Of a DNA stretch of 64,000 nt, positions 1 to 9,369 are shown piece by piece; positions within the stretch are counted from its first letter, which is position 1; each line of letters begins with the position of its first letter. The translations under genes were made by a program, and so were the position numbers. The notes under the pieces are model-generated. The model was not told where the DNA came from. It did no database searches and saw nothing but the letters and a program-made list of their open reading frames with translations. This stretch comes from Zymoseptoria tritici IPO323 (lineage: Eukaryota; Ascomycota; Dothideomycetes; Mycosphaerellales; Mycosphaerellaceae). The stretch lies in NCBI RefSeq assembly GCF_000219625.1, contig NC_018213.1, forward strand, positions 1 through 64,000, read 5' to 3'.

Positions 1-135
1 ACCCTAACCCTAACCCTAACCCTAACCCTAACCCTAACCCTAACCCTAACCCTAACCCTAACCCTAACCCTAACCCTAACCCTAACCCTAACCCTAACCC
101 TAACCCTAACCCAAACCCTACCCTAAACCCCTAAA
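1..135 (+). repeat. Telomere repeat (CCCTAA)n at chromosome left end
   Basis: Uninterrupted CCCTAA units fill bases 1 to about 111, then degenerate (CCAAACCCTACCCTAAACCCC) until about 135. The C-rich strand is 5' on the plus strand, so the G-rich 3' overhang would lie to the left and the centromere to the right. This is the canonical TTAGGG telomere of filamentous fungi and fixes the polarity of the window. Confidence 0.98.
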
Positions 136-529
136 GGCTATTTACGTAGATATCTACTCTTAATTTTTCTAAGCTCTAATCTTTTTTTCTAGCCCTTATT
201 CTATTTTTCTCTTCTTTCTTTAAGTATTCTAATTCTAATAAAAATACTAGCTAAGGATTCTAAATTATAGTAAGCTCTAGAAAATTATATCTAGAATACC
301 GATTATCTTAAAATAATTTTAGCTTCCCGAAGAGAGTACTTTTTCGACGTCTCTTATTTTTTCCTTAATCTATAAGCCTTAAGGGCTTATAGAAAAATCC
401 CCGAAGCCCTCTCGAACGACTCGTCGCTTCGCGAAAAATCGCCTTATAGCTCCGCTCGGGTCGACTTCGTCGACCCGAGCTACGCTATAAGTAGGCTTCT
501 TGTTTCATATTATAAAGGACTACTAGAGG
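136..529. other. AT-rich telomere-proximal spacer
   Basis: AT-rich sequence dominated by TA, CTA and TAG up to about 330, then a GC-richer stretch with a short palindromic GTCGACTTCGTCGAC core near 469-485. No reading frame is recognisable. It resembles the AT-rich sequence at the far right of the window in composition, and looks like RIP-mutated repeat DNA. Confidence 0.6.
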
Positions 530-2145
530 TGGAGGTAAGCCCCCTTTACCCCTACCCCTCTCCGGCGCGTCCGGGCGTCCGCGCGGTCCCCGGTGCGAAT
601 CGCGGTGAAATCCCTCCCCTCCGGCACGCTCTCCGTGACGTCGACCCCCCCTAAACGGACAGGGTCACCCCGGGCGGCTCTGACTATGCGCAACCCCTAC
701 ATATTAGTAACGTAGGGATAGAAGGAGTAGAACTACTAGAGGTAGAGGTGAGCCCCCTTTACCCTCCACCCCCCTCCGGCGCCCCGGGTGGCATTCTGAC
801 GTGCATTGGCGGGCGAGCGGTCTGCCCGCAGTCGCTTTTCTGCGTCTGATGTTGGAGGTTAGAAACAATCGTCCGGAGGTAAGCCCCCTTTACCCCCCCC
901 CGACTCCCTCCGGCGCGTCTACGCGTCCGCGCGGTCCTGGGTGCGAATCGCGGTGAAATTCTTCTCCTCGTAAACGCTCTCCGTAACATCGACACCCTTT
1001 AAACGGACAGCGTCACCGCGAGCGGCGCGGTCGGTCGCTCGGGCTTAAAGTTGGTGCATAGGGTTCCCCTTACCTCCCATCCTCCTGGAAACGAATCGAA
1101 CGTTTCCTGCATCGATGCTAGCAGCGTCTTCCAGACAGGAGAGGCTCTTTCTTAACTAGAGGTCGAGGTAAGCCCCCTTTACTCCCTACCCCCCTCCGGC
1201 GCGTCCACGCGTCCGCGCGGTCCTGGGTGCGAATCGCGGTAAAATTCTTCTCCTCGTAAACGCTCTCCGTAACATCGACACCCTTTAAACGGACAGCGTT
1301 ACCGCGGGCGGCGCGGTCGGTCGCTCGGGCTTAAAGTTGGTGCATAGGGTTCCCCTTACCTCCCATCCTCCTGGAAACGAATCGAACGTTTCCTGCATCG
1401 ATGCTAGCAGCGTCTTCCAGACAGGAGAGGCCATCTGAGCGTATGATCGCTAAGGTTAGGAAACAATCGTCTAGAGGTAAGCCCCCTTTACCCTCCATTC
1501 CCGTCCCGCGCGTCCAGGCGTCCGCGCGGTCCTGGGTGCGAATCGCGGTGAAATTCTTCCCCTCGTAAACGCTCTCCGTAACATCGACACCCTTTGAACG
1601 GATGGGGTCGCCCCGGCCGACACGGACCGTTCCACAACTCGGCTTTGGCGGTCGATAATGAAAGAACAGAGAGAGAAGGACTACTAGAGGTGGAGGTGAG
1701 CCCTGTTTACCTACTACTATACGTCTACGCGTCCGTACGGTCCTAGGTGCGACTCGCGGTGAAATCCCTCCCCTCCGAAACGCTCTCCGTAGCGTCGACC
1801 CCCCTTGGACCGTCAGCGTTACCGTGAGCGGCGCGGTCGAGAGCGGCCGCGAATTGGCGCGGTAAAAGCTAGGTAAGCTCCCCTATAGCTCCTCGCTTCA
1901 CTTCGTCCCTCGCTTCACCCGCGAATTGATACTGAAACAAGTGATACCCGCCAATGATCTTAAGGTGATTGAAGGAGTAAAGTGTGGTCCACGCGTCCGC
2001 GCGCTCCTAGGTGCGAATCGGGGTAAAATCCCTCCCCTCCGGAACGCTCTCCGTAACGTCGACCCCCCCTGAATAGACAGCGTTACCGTGAGCGGCGCGG
2101 TCGTTCGCGTAGGGTTAGAGTTAGCCCTTACCGCTCCTGCCGGTC

Positions 2146-2262
2146 GGACCACCTTACGTCCACTTATCGTCCTCGTCATCAAATTCACCATCGCTCTTAC
2201 TACTGTCCGGTAAAAGGGCTACTAAAGGTAGAGGTAAGCCCTATTTACCCTCTACTACACGT
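2146..2262 (-). pseudogene. Captured acidic coding fragment, copy 1
   Basis: Nearly the same sequence occurs at 3623-3733. The better preserved second copy reads on the minus strand as an acidic Ser/Asp/Glu stretch (SPDSSESDGDSDDEDKW), typical of disordered regions of nuclear proteins. Here C->T changes have altered several codons. Source gene unknown. It lies between array cassettes, like the dim-2 fragment. Confidence 0.5.
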
Positions 2263-2542
2263 CTACGCGTCCGCGCGGTCCTAGGTGCGAATCGCTCCCC
2301 TATAGCTCCTCGCTTCACTTCGTCCCTCGCTTCACCCGCGAATTGATACTAAAACAAGTGATACCCGCCAATGATCTTGAGGTGATTGAAGGAGTAAAGT
2401 GTGGTCCACGCGTCCGCGCGGTCCTCGGTGCGAATCGCGGTGAAATCCGTCCCCTCCGGAACGCTCTCCGTAACAGAGACCCCCCCTAAACGTATAGGGT
2501 TACCCCGGCCGGCTCTGACTATGCGGAACCCGAAGGACTGCT

Positions 2543-2616
2543 CGTTCTGCTTGGATTGCTCGCTAAGCTTGAAGAGCTGCAGCATTAAGAACCCGGGGTA
2601 TGGAATATCTCCTAGG
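2543..2616 (-). pseudogene. dim-2 methyltransferase fragment inside the subtelomeric array
   Basis: This stretch is closely similar to 19228-19320 of the dim-2 pseudogene in the same orientation. Read on the minus strand it gives GDI, then PYPGF, then LMLQLFKLSEQSKQNEQ, which covers the catalytic motif IV region. Compared with the longer copy it lacks 21 bp, an in-frame loss of the seven codons before the Pro-Cys-Pro motif, and Cys has become Tyr. It sits between two array cassettes, and the minus frame stays open from 2894 to 2349 across both cassettes and this fragment (181 codons). It is a captured gene fragment, not a functional enzyme. Confidence 0.85.
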
Positions 2617-2817
2617 AGGACGGCTGGAGGTAGAGGTAATCCCCCTTTACCCTCCATTCCCGTCCCGCGCGTCCACGCGTCCGCGCGGTCCCCGGTGCGA
2701 ATCGGGGGGAAATCCCTCTCCTCTCGCTCGCTCTCCGTAACATCGACCCCTACTAAACGAACAGGGTCGCCCCGAGCGGCTCTGACTACGCACTCCCCTT
2801 CGGGGGAAGAGTGATAT

Positions 2818-2900
2818 CCTTCCGCAGTTTGTGCCGACAACGCGGCAGCATATTGTTCTTCGGCGTTCGTGTAGCTTTCCGGGCCAGGCTTCAAGAAAGG
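2818..2900 (-). pseudogene. Captured coding fragment (ESYTNAEEQYA), copy 1
   Basis: On the minus strand this reads KPGPESYTNAEEQYAAALS followed by AQTAEGYHSSPEGE. A near-identical piece is at 3396-3486. It is open, of normal amino-acid composition, and joined to a cassette on each side. Source gene not recognised. Confidence 0.45.
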
Positions 2901-3395
2901 ACTAGTGTAGTTCGAGGTGAGCCCCCTTCACCCTACTCCCGTCGCGCGCGTCCACGCGTCCGCGCGGTCCTAGGTGCGAATCGCGGTGAAATCCCTCCCC
3001 TCCGGAACGCTCTCCGTGACGTCGACCCCCCCTAAACGAACAGGGTCGCCCCGAGCGGCTCTGACCATTCGAGGCCCTACATATTAGTAACGTAGGAGGA
3101 ACCACTAGAGGTAGACCCCCTTTACCCTCCACCCTCGTCCGGCGCGCGGCGCCGAGCTCGACGAAGCGTGTGGCGCATCTGAGCGTATGATCGCTGAGGT
3201 TAGGAAACAATCGTCTAGAGGTAAGCCCCCTTTACCCTCCACCCCCGTCCGGCGCATCTACGCGCCCGCGCGGTCCTGGGTGCGAATCGCGGCGAAATTC
3301 TTCTCCTCGCAAACGCTCTCCGCAACATAGATACCCTTTAAACGGACAGGGTCGCCCCGAGCGGCTCTGACCCTACACTCCCCTTCGGGGGAAGA

Positions 3396-3486
3396 GTGAT
3401 ATCCTTCAGCGGTTTGTGCCGACAACGCGGTAGCATATTGTTCTTCGGCGTTCGTGTAGCTTTCCGGGCCAGGCTTCAAGAAAGGA
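3396..3486 (-). pseudogene. Captured coding fragment (ESYTNAEEQYA), copy 2
   Basis: Repeat of the fragment at 2818-2900, with an Ala->Thr change after EEQY. The minus reading frame continues into the adjoining cassette to about 3258 (73 codons). As in copy 1, the joint with the next cassette is AGTGTAGTTC..GGTGAGCCCCC. Confidence 0.45.
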
Positions 3487-3622
3487 CCAGTGTAGTTCAG
3501 GGTGAGCCCCCTTCACCCTACTCCCGTCCCGCGCGTCCACGCGTCCGCGCGGTCCCCGGTGCGAATCGCGGTGAAGTTCTTCTCCTCTTGCTCGCTCTCC
3601 TAGCCTGGTCCTTAACCGACTC

Positions 3623-3733
3623 GGACCACCTCACGTCCACTTATCGTCCTCGTCATCGGAATCACCATCGCTCTCACTACTGTCCGGTGAAAGGGCTACC
3701 AAAGGTAGAGGTGAGCCCTGTTCACCCTCTACT
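3623..3733 (-). pseudogene. Captured acidic coding fragment, copy 2
   Basis: Second copy of the fragment at 2146-2262, less mutated. The minus-strand reading is a Ser/Asp/Glu-rich segment of about 20 residues ending in DEDKW. Both copies run directly into a GGTRAGCCCT cassette boundary, so fragment and cassette were probably duplicated together. Confidence 0.5.
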
Positions 3734-3850
3734 ACCCTAAACGAGTCCGCGCGGCCCTAGGTGCGAATCGGGGTGAAATCCCTCCCCTCCGGGACGCTCC
3801 CTGTAACGTCGACCCCCCCTGAACCGTCCGCGTTACCGCGAGCGACGCGG

Positions 3851-4237
3851 TCGGTCGCTTAGGCTTAAAGTTGGTGCCTGGGGTTTAGGCTGAGGGCTAC
3901 GACTAGGACCGAGCATCCTAGACCGAGTCTCTTTCCGGATACCCTACCGAATCTAGACTTCTTAGACTGGATTATCCCCTCCTTTCCATAGCAACAATCT
4001 CTTCATCCACCGCCCCCTTCTCCGCTAGAGCATAGGTATCTACCGACACCTAACAAACGTCGTGCTGGGATTGCCTCGCCGGGATCCTAGCTTTAAGCAT
4101 CTTATCTAGAGAACAATAAGGAGAACGGAGAATGCCCCAGCTCCACCTCTGTTCTGGATTGAACCGGGAGCTTTATAGTAGGTAGGAATGTACGTACCAA
4201 GGGAAATAGCAAGGAGGTACTTAGTACTATTGGCTAT
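3851..4237. other. Spacer between subtelomeric arrays
   Basis: No gene is recognisable. The stretch starts with the end of the last cassette (TTAGGCTTAAAGTTGGTG, also seen near 1040 and 1330) and continues as non-repetitive sequence up to the 185-bp repeat. Confidence 0.5.
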
Positions 4238-4897
4238 GCGATTCCAACGCCGTGGTCCCTTTGTCGACCCAACTAGTATCCGCGGAGATGCCGGCGCCAA
4301 CACCCTCGACCGAGGCCGTGAAGGCGTTGGTCAGGGTCGCCCCAGGGGCGGATTTTGAGACGGCGAGGTAGCAAGAATCCGATGGGCAGAGCGGGGTAAC
4401 CGACCCGCGCGACTCCAACGCCGTTGTCCGTTGGTCGATCCGACCATCGCCCGTAACGATATCGTCGCCAACACCCTCGACCAACACCTACCCGGTTTTC
4501 GCGGAGGCGTTGGTCAGGGTCGCCCCGGGGGCGAGATTTGAGACGGCGAGCTAGGAAGAATCCGGAGGGCGAAACAGGGTAACCGACCCGCGCGACTCCA
4601 ACGCCGTCGTCCGTTCCGCCGTCCGACCTCTCCCCGCCGAGATATCGCCGCCAGCACCCTCGGACCAACGCCCCCTGGGGTTTCGAGGGCGTTGGGCGTT
4701 GGTCAGGGTCGCCCCGGGGGCGAAATTTGAGACGGCGAGGTAGAACAAAACCGATGGCCCAGGTGGGGTAACCGACCCGCGCGATTCCAACGCCGTCGTC
4801 CGTTCGTCGATCTGACTATCGCCCGTGAAGATATCGTCGCCAACACCCTCGACCAACACCTACCCGGTTTTCGCGGAGGCGTTAGTCGGGGTCACTA
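4238..4897. repeat. 185-bp tandem repeat (left part)
   Basis: Units begin with GAYTCCAACGCCGTNGTCC near 4238, 4410, 4593 and 4782, giving periods of about 172-189 bp. Each unit carries ATATCGTCGCCAACACCCTC, a GCGTTGGTCAGGGTCGCCCC block and a GAGACGGCGAG block. The array breaks at about 4897 and resumes at 6251, so the intervening DNA is an insertion. No protein is recognisable; the minus-strand frames across it simply repeat with the unit. Confidence 0.85.
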
Positions 4898-5111
4898 GGT
4901 GTTTTTCTTATAGTTTCTTAGATGCTTTTGTAGAGGTGTGTAGTTGCCTCCTTTCCTTTGTACAGATGAGAATAAAATAAGTGTTCTGAGTGTTATGCTT
5001 CTCAGTTTTGTGACAAATAAAATAGTGTAATTCTAGGGAGGGAATCCTTCTTAGGTGGGAATGCAGGTATTAAGGCATAAATTTGAGAGCAATTTCCCTC
5101 TTCTCATTAAG
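4898..5111. other. Left part of the copia-bearing insertion
   Basis: This sequence is richer in CA and TG than its surroundings, so it has seen little RIP. It lies between the broken 185-bp repeat and the tRNA-like sequence and could contain the copia 3' LTR read on the minus strand. I could not identify a second LTR to prove this. Confidence 0.4.
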
Positions 5112-5183
5112 GGCTAGTTGGTCTAGTAGTATAATTTCTGACTACAAATCAGAAGGTCACAGGTTCAATTCCTGTATCAGCCT
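5112..5183 (+). tRNA. tRNA-Cys-like sequence, anticodon ACA, probably non-functional
   Basis: A 72-nt cloverleaf can be drawn. The acceptor GGCTAGT pairs with ATCAGCC with one A-C mismatch. The D-arm is GGTCTAGTAGTATAA, the anticodon stem TCTGA/TCAGA encloses CTACAAA, and the T-arm is ACAGG-TTCAATT-CCTGT. Discriminator base 73 is T, as in tRNA-Cys. The anticodon reads ACA; a G->A change from GCA (TG->TA, a RIP-type change) would explain it. It lies at the edge of a truncated copia element. A related, more damaged copy is at 15930-16006. Confidence 0.6.
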
Positions 5184-5185
5184 CT

Positions 5186-5225
5186 CTTATGTGTCTATAT
5201 TAGCTGCCTAACATAGACACATAAG
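5186..5225. repeat. Perfect 13-bp inverted repeat (hairpin)
   Basis: CTTATGTGTCTAT at 5186-5198 is matched by ATAGACACATAAG at 5213-5225 around a 14-nt loop. It lies between the tRNA-like sequence and the 3' end of the copia frame, where a copia LTR boundary is expected. A TGTGTC start on the minus strand would fit an LTR terminus. Confidence 0.7.
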
Positions 5226-6250
5226 TATCTTTTTGCTGGATTTATAGATCTATACATTAGAGGATGGTGTTTAGGGATTTTGGTTTTGTTAGACAGTCTG
5301 CAAGCTGCATGTCTGTCCTTACAAACTCCACCTTAATACTCCCCTTGTTATGTTGTTCTCTGCAGTAATAGTTCCTGAGAGAGACATGTCTCGATCTTTT
5401 GGAGTTAGCATGGTTTTCTACAAGGCTGATAGCTGATTAATTGTCTACTTTGATAAGGATAGTAGAAATGCTTTTGGCCTAGGTAAAGGGCTAGAGCTTA
5501 TTAATAAGATTCCTCACCTAATTTACTTCTCTTGTTGCCTTAGTAAGAGAGAGGTACTCTGCCTTAGTGCTAGACAGCACTACTTCTTTCTGCAGTTAAG
5601 ATCTCTAGACAACTAGGCCTCCTGCAATTTTGCCGAACATTCCTAAGGTAGACCTAGATGTGCTAGGATTACTAGCAAAGTTAGAGTCTAAGAATGCTTT
5701 AATCTGAATTTACTCCTTAGTTTTCCTGTATACAAGGCACTTGTTAATTGTGCCTATAACATATCTCTAGATGTGTTTAGCTGCCTAAACATGCAAAGGT
5801 CCTAGGTTCTAAAGGAACCTTGCATAGTAGTTAACAGCAAAACTAATGTCTGGTCTAGTATAGTTTAACAGATGTTGCAGTTCCCTAATAATCTTGTTAA
5901 AGAGATTATAGTCCTCCTTTGTTCCCTTATCCTAGAGGGGTTTAAGGAGGGTGTTAAGGGGGTACTTAACACTCTTTGCATTGCTAAGACTATGTCCTTA
6001 AAGTTTGTCTCTAGAATAGTGTTCCTAAGAGATAGACATAGAGCTATCTTTCCCTTCCTTTAGGTAAAGTCTAAGAAAGACATTAGTATTAACAACCTTA
6101 ATTGTGTACTTCTGCTCCAATCCCTTAATTAGCTTGTTAATCTTATGGTCTGACTGTCTAAAGATCTGGAAGTTATCTATATGAAGGAGAACAAGGATGC
6201 CTTTCCCTTGAAAGAGGCAAGCATCGCTAACAGTTCTTGTTAGACTAAGG
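5226..6250 (-). pseudogene. Ty1/copia pol remnant: C-terminal reverse transcriptase and RNase H
   Basis: The minus strand reads as copia Pol from the late RT region to the end of RNase H. Recognisable pieces in order are DACLFQ, then ILVLLHIDN (the YVDD block, changed), FLRLYLKE, RPDISFAVNYYARFL, AFLDSNFAS, STKAEYLSL, KRSRHVSLRNYYCRE and DMQLADCLTKP. All are canonical copia landmarks. The frame is broken by many TAG codons. It is 5'-truncated exactly where the 185-bp repeat resumes (6251), so no gag, protease, integrase or 5' LTR is present. It is dead, but less RIP-mutated than neighbouring elements. Confidence 0.85.
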
Positions 6251-6440
6251 GATTTTGAGACGGCGAGGTAGAACAAAACCGACGGCTAAGGTGGGGTAAC
6301 CGACCCGCGCGACTCCAACGCCGTCGTCCGTTTCGCTGTCCGACGTCTCCCCGCGGCGATATCGTCGCCAACACCCTCGACCGAGGCCGTTTAGGCGTTA
6401 GTTAGGGTCGCCCCGGGGACGGAATCTTGGACCGTTAAAG
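6251..6440. repeat. 185-bp tandem repeat (right part)
   Basis: The unit resumes at GATTTTGAGACGGCGAGG, about 12 bp after the point in the unit where the left part broke off at 4897. One more copy with GACTCCAACGCCGTCGTCC and the CCAACACCCTCGACC block follows. The missing ~12 bp suggest a small deletion on insertion of the copia fragment. Confidence 0.8.
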
Positions 6441-6539
6441 TGGAACAATCTAGAGTTGGAGTTAGACCTGGTCAGCATTAACAACTCTACTCTAGGTCTT
6501 ATCTTAGCGATTGGTTGCCCTGTTTAGCAGGCATTAATA

Positions 6540-7010
6540 CAGACGCGGCCCCTAACCGACACGGCACGAGCTCGGCGGACTTAGCAGAGCCGAGCGCGGC
6601 TTTGTTAACGGTCACAGCGCGACTAGTCTCGATGTCGATGCGATGCTAGAAGGCCTGACGCTGCTCATTTGCTAGGCGTTTGAACAGGGTAAGCAGTGTC
6701 TGGCGGGCAGCTTTGTACAGCAGGGTGGCCGAGAGATGGCCGAGTAAGGCTTGGAGAGTGGAGGCGAGCATACGACGGACTGCGGTCTCGATCTTGGTAA
6801 GTATAAACTCAGCAACGTGGTACTACTCGGGGAGGGGCTGCAGGCAGAGCTTCTAGTCTACAACGGATGAGGTCTCGCTAGCAATGTCTGCGCCGGGAGC
6901 GGAGTCGTACTCGTGTTGGACCTGATCCAGCTTGAACACTATGCGCACCGGTTGCCGAAGCAGCACGGCAGGCTCCAGCTTTGGCTGCAGCGTTTCCGAT
7001 CGGTCCGTCC
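6540..7010 (-). pseudogene. Decayed reading frame, unknown function
   Basis: One minus-strand frame reads sensibly across about 155 codons with only a few TAG stops. Examples are PVRIVFKLDQVQHEYDSAPG, then VAEFILTKIETAVRRMLAST and LYKAARQTLLTLFKRLANEQ. The composition is that of a soluble, partly helical protein. No family is recognised. The TAG codons sit where TGG or CAG are plausible, as expected from RIP. Confidence 0.4.
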
Positions 7011-7089
7011 GGCTCCTCCGTAACCTACCCTTCTGACGACACCTCTAGAGACCCGGACCGATAGCGGTGCTAACACGGCATACTACAGA

Positions 7090-8070
7090 GCAGGACGAGG
7101 GGGGGATTGTCTGGGTCTTTCGCGGAAAAGTATAGTTTCGGGTATAGCTTAGGCGTTCGGAAGTATAGTAGGAAGCTTTAGGTACGATCGGGGAGAGTAG
7201 AAGGTACTAGCCCTACGGCCTCCTCCCCCGTTCCGGTAGTTAATCTTTCCTTTCTTCCTAGTTCCTCCCGCCCCGACGACGAATTCTTCGAGAATTGTTT
7301 AGGGTATATAGGCGAGCTATAGGAAAGAGTTCTCCACGGTGCTAGGATAGATCCTTCCGAGTATTAAACACCGGAACAAAATAAAGGCCGGCTTCTCCTA
7401 ATCGTCTTCTATCGTTCGTAATGTTTTAGTACGGGTTCGTTAACTCGTAGGACTTCTATATCGACGAGGTAACGTCGGAGATTACCGGATAGAGCTAGTA
7501 TATAAGTCTAGTACGGTAGAGCCTTAATGCGGGGAAGTTTAACTTTACTCGCTTATCGACTTTACCTCCCGGTTAGTTTTCTTAATCGTAGTCGCTCGGA
7601 AAAGATCTTATACTACTGTAGACCGAGGATCCTTATAGGTCTATCGGCTAGTATCTCCTTAGCCTAAAGCTATAGTATATTAATCCCTCCTTACTTATAT
7701 TCCCGATACGGCTAACCCCGATAAATATAAACGTAGCGAAGTATAGTTCGAACCTTTCTAACCTTAGACGGTATAATCCTTAGCGTCTACCACCTCGATT
7801 CCAGACGTGGCGCGGACCACTAGTATAAGTCTCAGTACCTTCGCCGCAACGGTCGAGGTATATATATCGAGATCGGTGGTCCGAAGATCTCCTCTAGTAT
7901 AGATCCTCGCGTTAAACTTTGTAGGTTTTCCTCCTCCGTCTCCCTTCTACTTTAAGACCTATATAAGGGCGAGAGGTTTCGCGGTGGAATTCTCGACCGC
8001 TTCCGAGGCATCGGCTTCCTCGAGTGTTCCTCTCTCGATTACTCTTACGTATTCCTCTCCCGCGGCCTTA
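7090..8070 (-). pseudogene. Ty1/copia 3' remnant, copy 1
   Basis: On the minus strand, 7300-7800 carries the C-terminal RNase H signature of copia in damaged form: TLRIIPSKVRKV, then LRYVYIYRG, then EILADRPIRIL (compare LRYVDIHxxWLRxEV and MPADGLTKAL). The flank at 7090-7330 matches 13560-13810, including GACGAATTCTT and a CCGGRRCRAAATAAAGGYCGGCTTC block, so the two loci are copies of one family including non-coding 3' sequence. It is heavily mutated and truncated on the 5' side. Confidence 0.7.
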
Positions 8071-8459
8071 AGCTAGTAGTCTCTAGATCGATGCCGGGGA
8101 GCCTCCCTCTGGGTCCTCGGTTCCGGTAAAGGGTCTAAGATTGGAGGTCCCCATCGTCCTTGGAAGGGAGTCGGCGGTTTCTCTGGGTTCCTGGAATTGG
8201 TTTACTCTACTACAAAGACTACGTGTAGAAGTATGCTTAAGGATAAGAAGCAAGTGTCGACTCTGGGATTCTACGCTCTGTCGTCCTACCTGTCGTCCTA
8301 TCGACTTACTACCCTCCTAGCGCATCGATAGCGCGCCGGGTAGTACCGCCGTCCCCACCCCATCCTAGAACCCCTAACCCCGAGCACTCGGCTCTACATC
8401 GGGCGGCGTAGCGGCGAACTCAAATCTCTAAAGTAGTTCATCCCCTCCGCCACGCTCCC
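8071..8459. other. Spacer, no recognisable gene
   Basis: RIP-mutated sequence between the copia remnant and the next decayed frame. A short CCCCTAACCCC at about 8368 resembles the telomere repeat but is too short to call. Nothing else seen. Confidence 0.4.
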
Positions 8460-8479
8460 GCCTCTTAACCTCCGATACA

Positions 8480-9150
8480 CCCTACATTAACTGCTTAAGA
8501 TCGCCCATCGGCGCGGAAAAATACCGACTCCCTACTCGACATCTCGTCGGTAACCCCGAATGTCCCTCCTTACCGATATATAGCGCGCGCGAGAATTCGC
8601 TGCCGGCTACTAGTCGTTTAGGCAGCAGCGACGCCCGGACGACCCACCTCGCCTTGTGGCCGGATACGACGGCGCCGCCCTTTAACACGTAGTAGAAAAC
8701 TACATCGGAGACTTCCGCCACCTCCGCGAGGGAGCACTCGACCGCGTCGTGTTCCTCGAATTCAATCGCGCCCTCGCCAACCTCGACGCCTGGTACGAGA
8801 GCGTCATCCACTTCGCGCGACGACTCGGACCTACCTAGGATAAGGTCCTACGATCACCGGACAGGCTGCCTATATCCCTTAGGTCGAACGAAGAATTCGA
8901 CGAGGACCAGACTCGAAACCGATTGGCCTGGGAGAGAGCCTGCTGGAACCAGAGGAACACGGTGCTAGTCGAAGTAATCAAGGGCTTAGTCGATCCACGC
9001 TTTCACGGATACTTTACCCGGAGACCTCTAGCCTAGGACCTGCTCTACGGCATAATCCTAGCCGACTTTAGAACACCGGCGTTTCGGGACAATACTCACG
9101 AGAGGTAGTCGGCGGAGCTGGCCGAATTCCCCGGGATCGAGTAATAGGAT
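8480..9150 (+). pseudogene. Decayed reading frame, unknown function
   Basis: A plus-strand frame of about 220 codons reads coherently, broken by TAG. It includes SPIGAEKYRLPTRHLVGNPE, YIGDFRHLREGALDRVVFLE, NLDAWYESVIHFARRLG, VLVEVIKGLVDPRFHGYF and LLYGIILADFRTPAFRDNTH. The text has normal protein composition and an aromatic, helical pattern, but I recognise no domain. The region to the right of it runs in the opposite direction, so the two may be divergent. Confidence 0.4.
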
Positions 9151-9369
9151 CGCGCGGATAAGTAGCAATACGGTTTCTGGACGAGGCGGCAGGACACGGG
9201 GAGCTAGGGCGTTAGGGTTTCGATTGCAACGTAACCGACTAACGGTCCAAGAGGAGTGCTATACTGTCGGGTAGATGGTTGCGTCTAGGATAGAAGGGTC
9301 TACGATCTTCCACCTTCGGCGCCGGCGAGCGTAGCTAGAGGGTACATAGTTACATCTTCAATCTAAGGG

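Larger units (their letters stand above)
530..3850. repeat. Mosaic subtelomeric cassette array, about 14 units
   Basis: A GC-rich cassette recurs with starts marked by GGTRAGCCC near 534, 747, 878, 1166, 1476, 1695, 1871 (diverged), 2232, 2634, 2915, 3107 (diverged), 3220, 3501 and 3709. The shared core is a C-rich TTTACCC stretch, then CGCGTCCGCGCGGTCC, GGTGCGAATCGCGGTGAAAT, CTCTCCGTAAC and AAACGGACAGGGTC. Cassettes alternate with unrelated inserts of 30-130 bp, some duplicated (for example 1875-2000 with 2294-2415; 1370-1440 with 1080-1140). Several inserts read as open protein sequence on the minus strand and one is a piece of dim-2. Units vary in length, so this is a modular mosaic and not a simple satellite. 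Confidence 0.85.

Noticed and set aside
2349..2894. 181-codon minus-strand frame as an expressed gene
   Set aside because: It spans two array cassettes and two captured fragments, one a damaged dim-2 piece. GC-rich repeats are open by chance; no promoter or homologue supports it.
8360..8380. CCCCTAACCCC as another interstitial telomere tract
   Set aside because: Only one unit long; expected by chance in this TA- and C-rich sequence.
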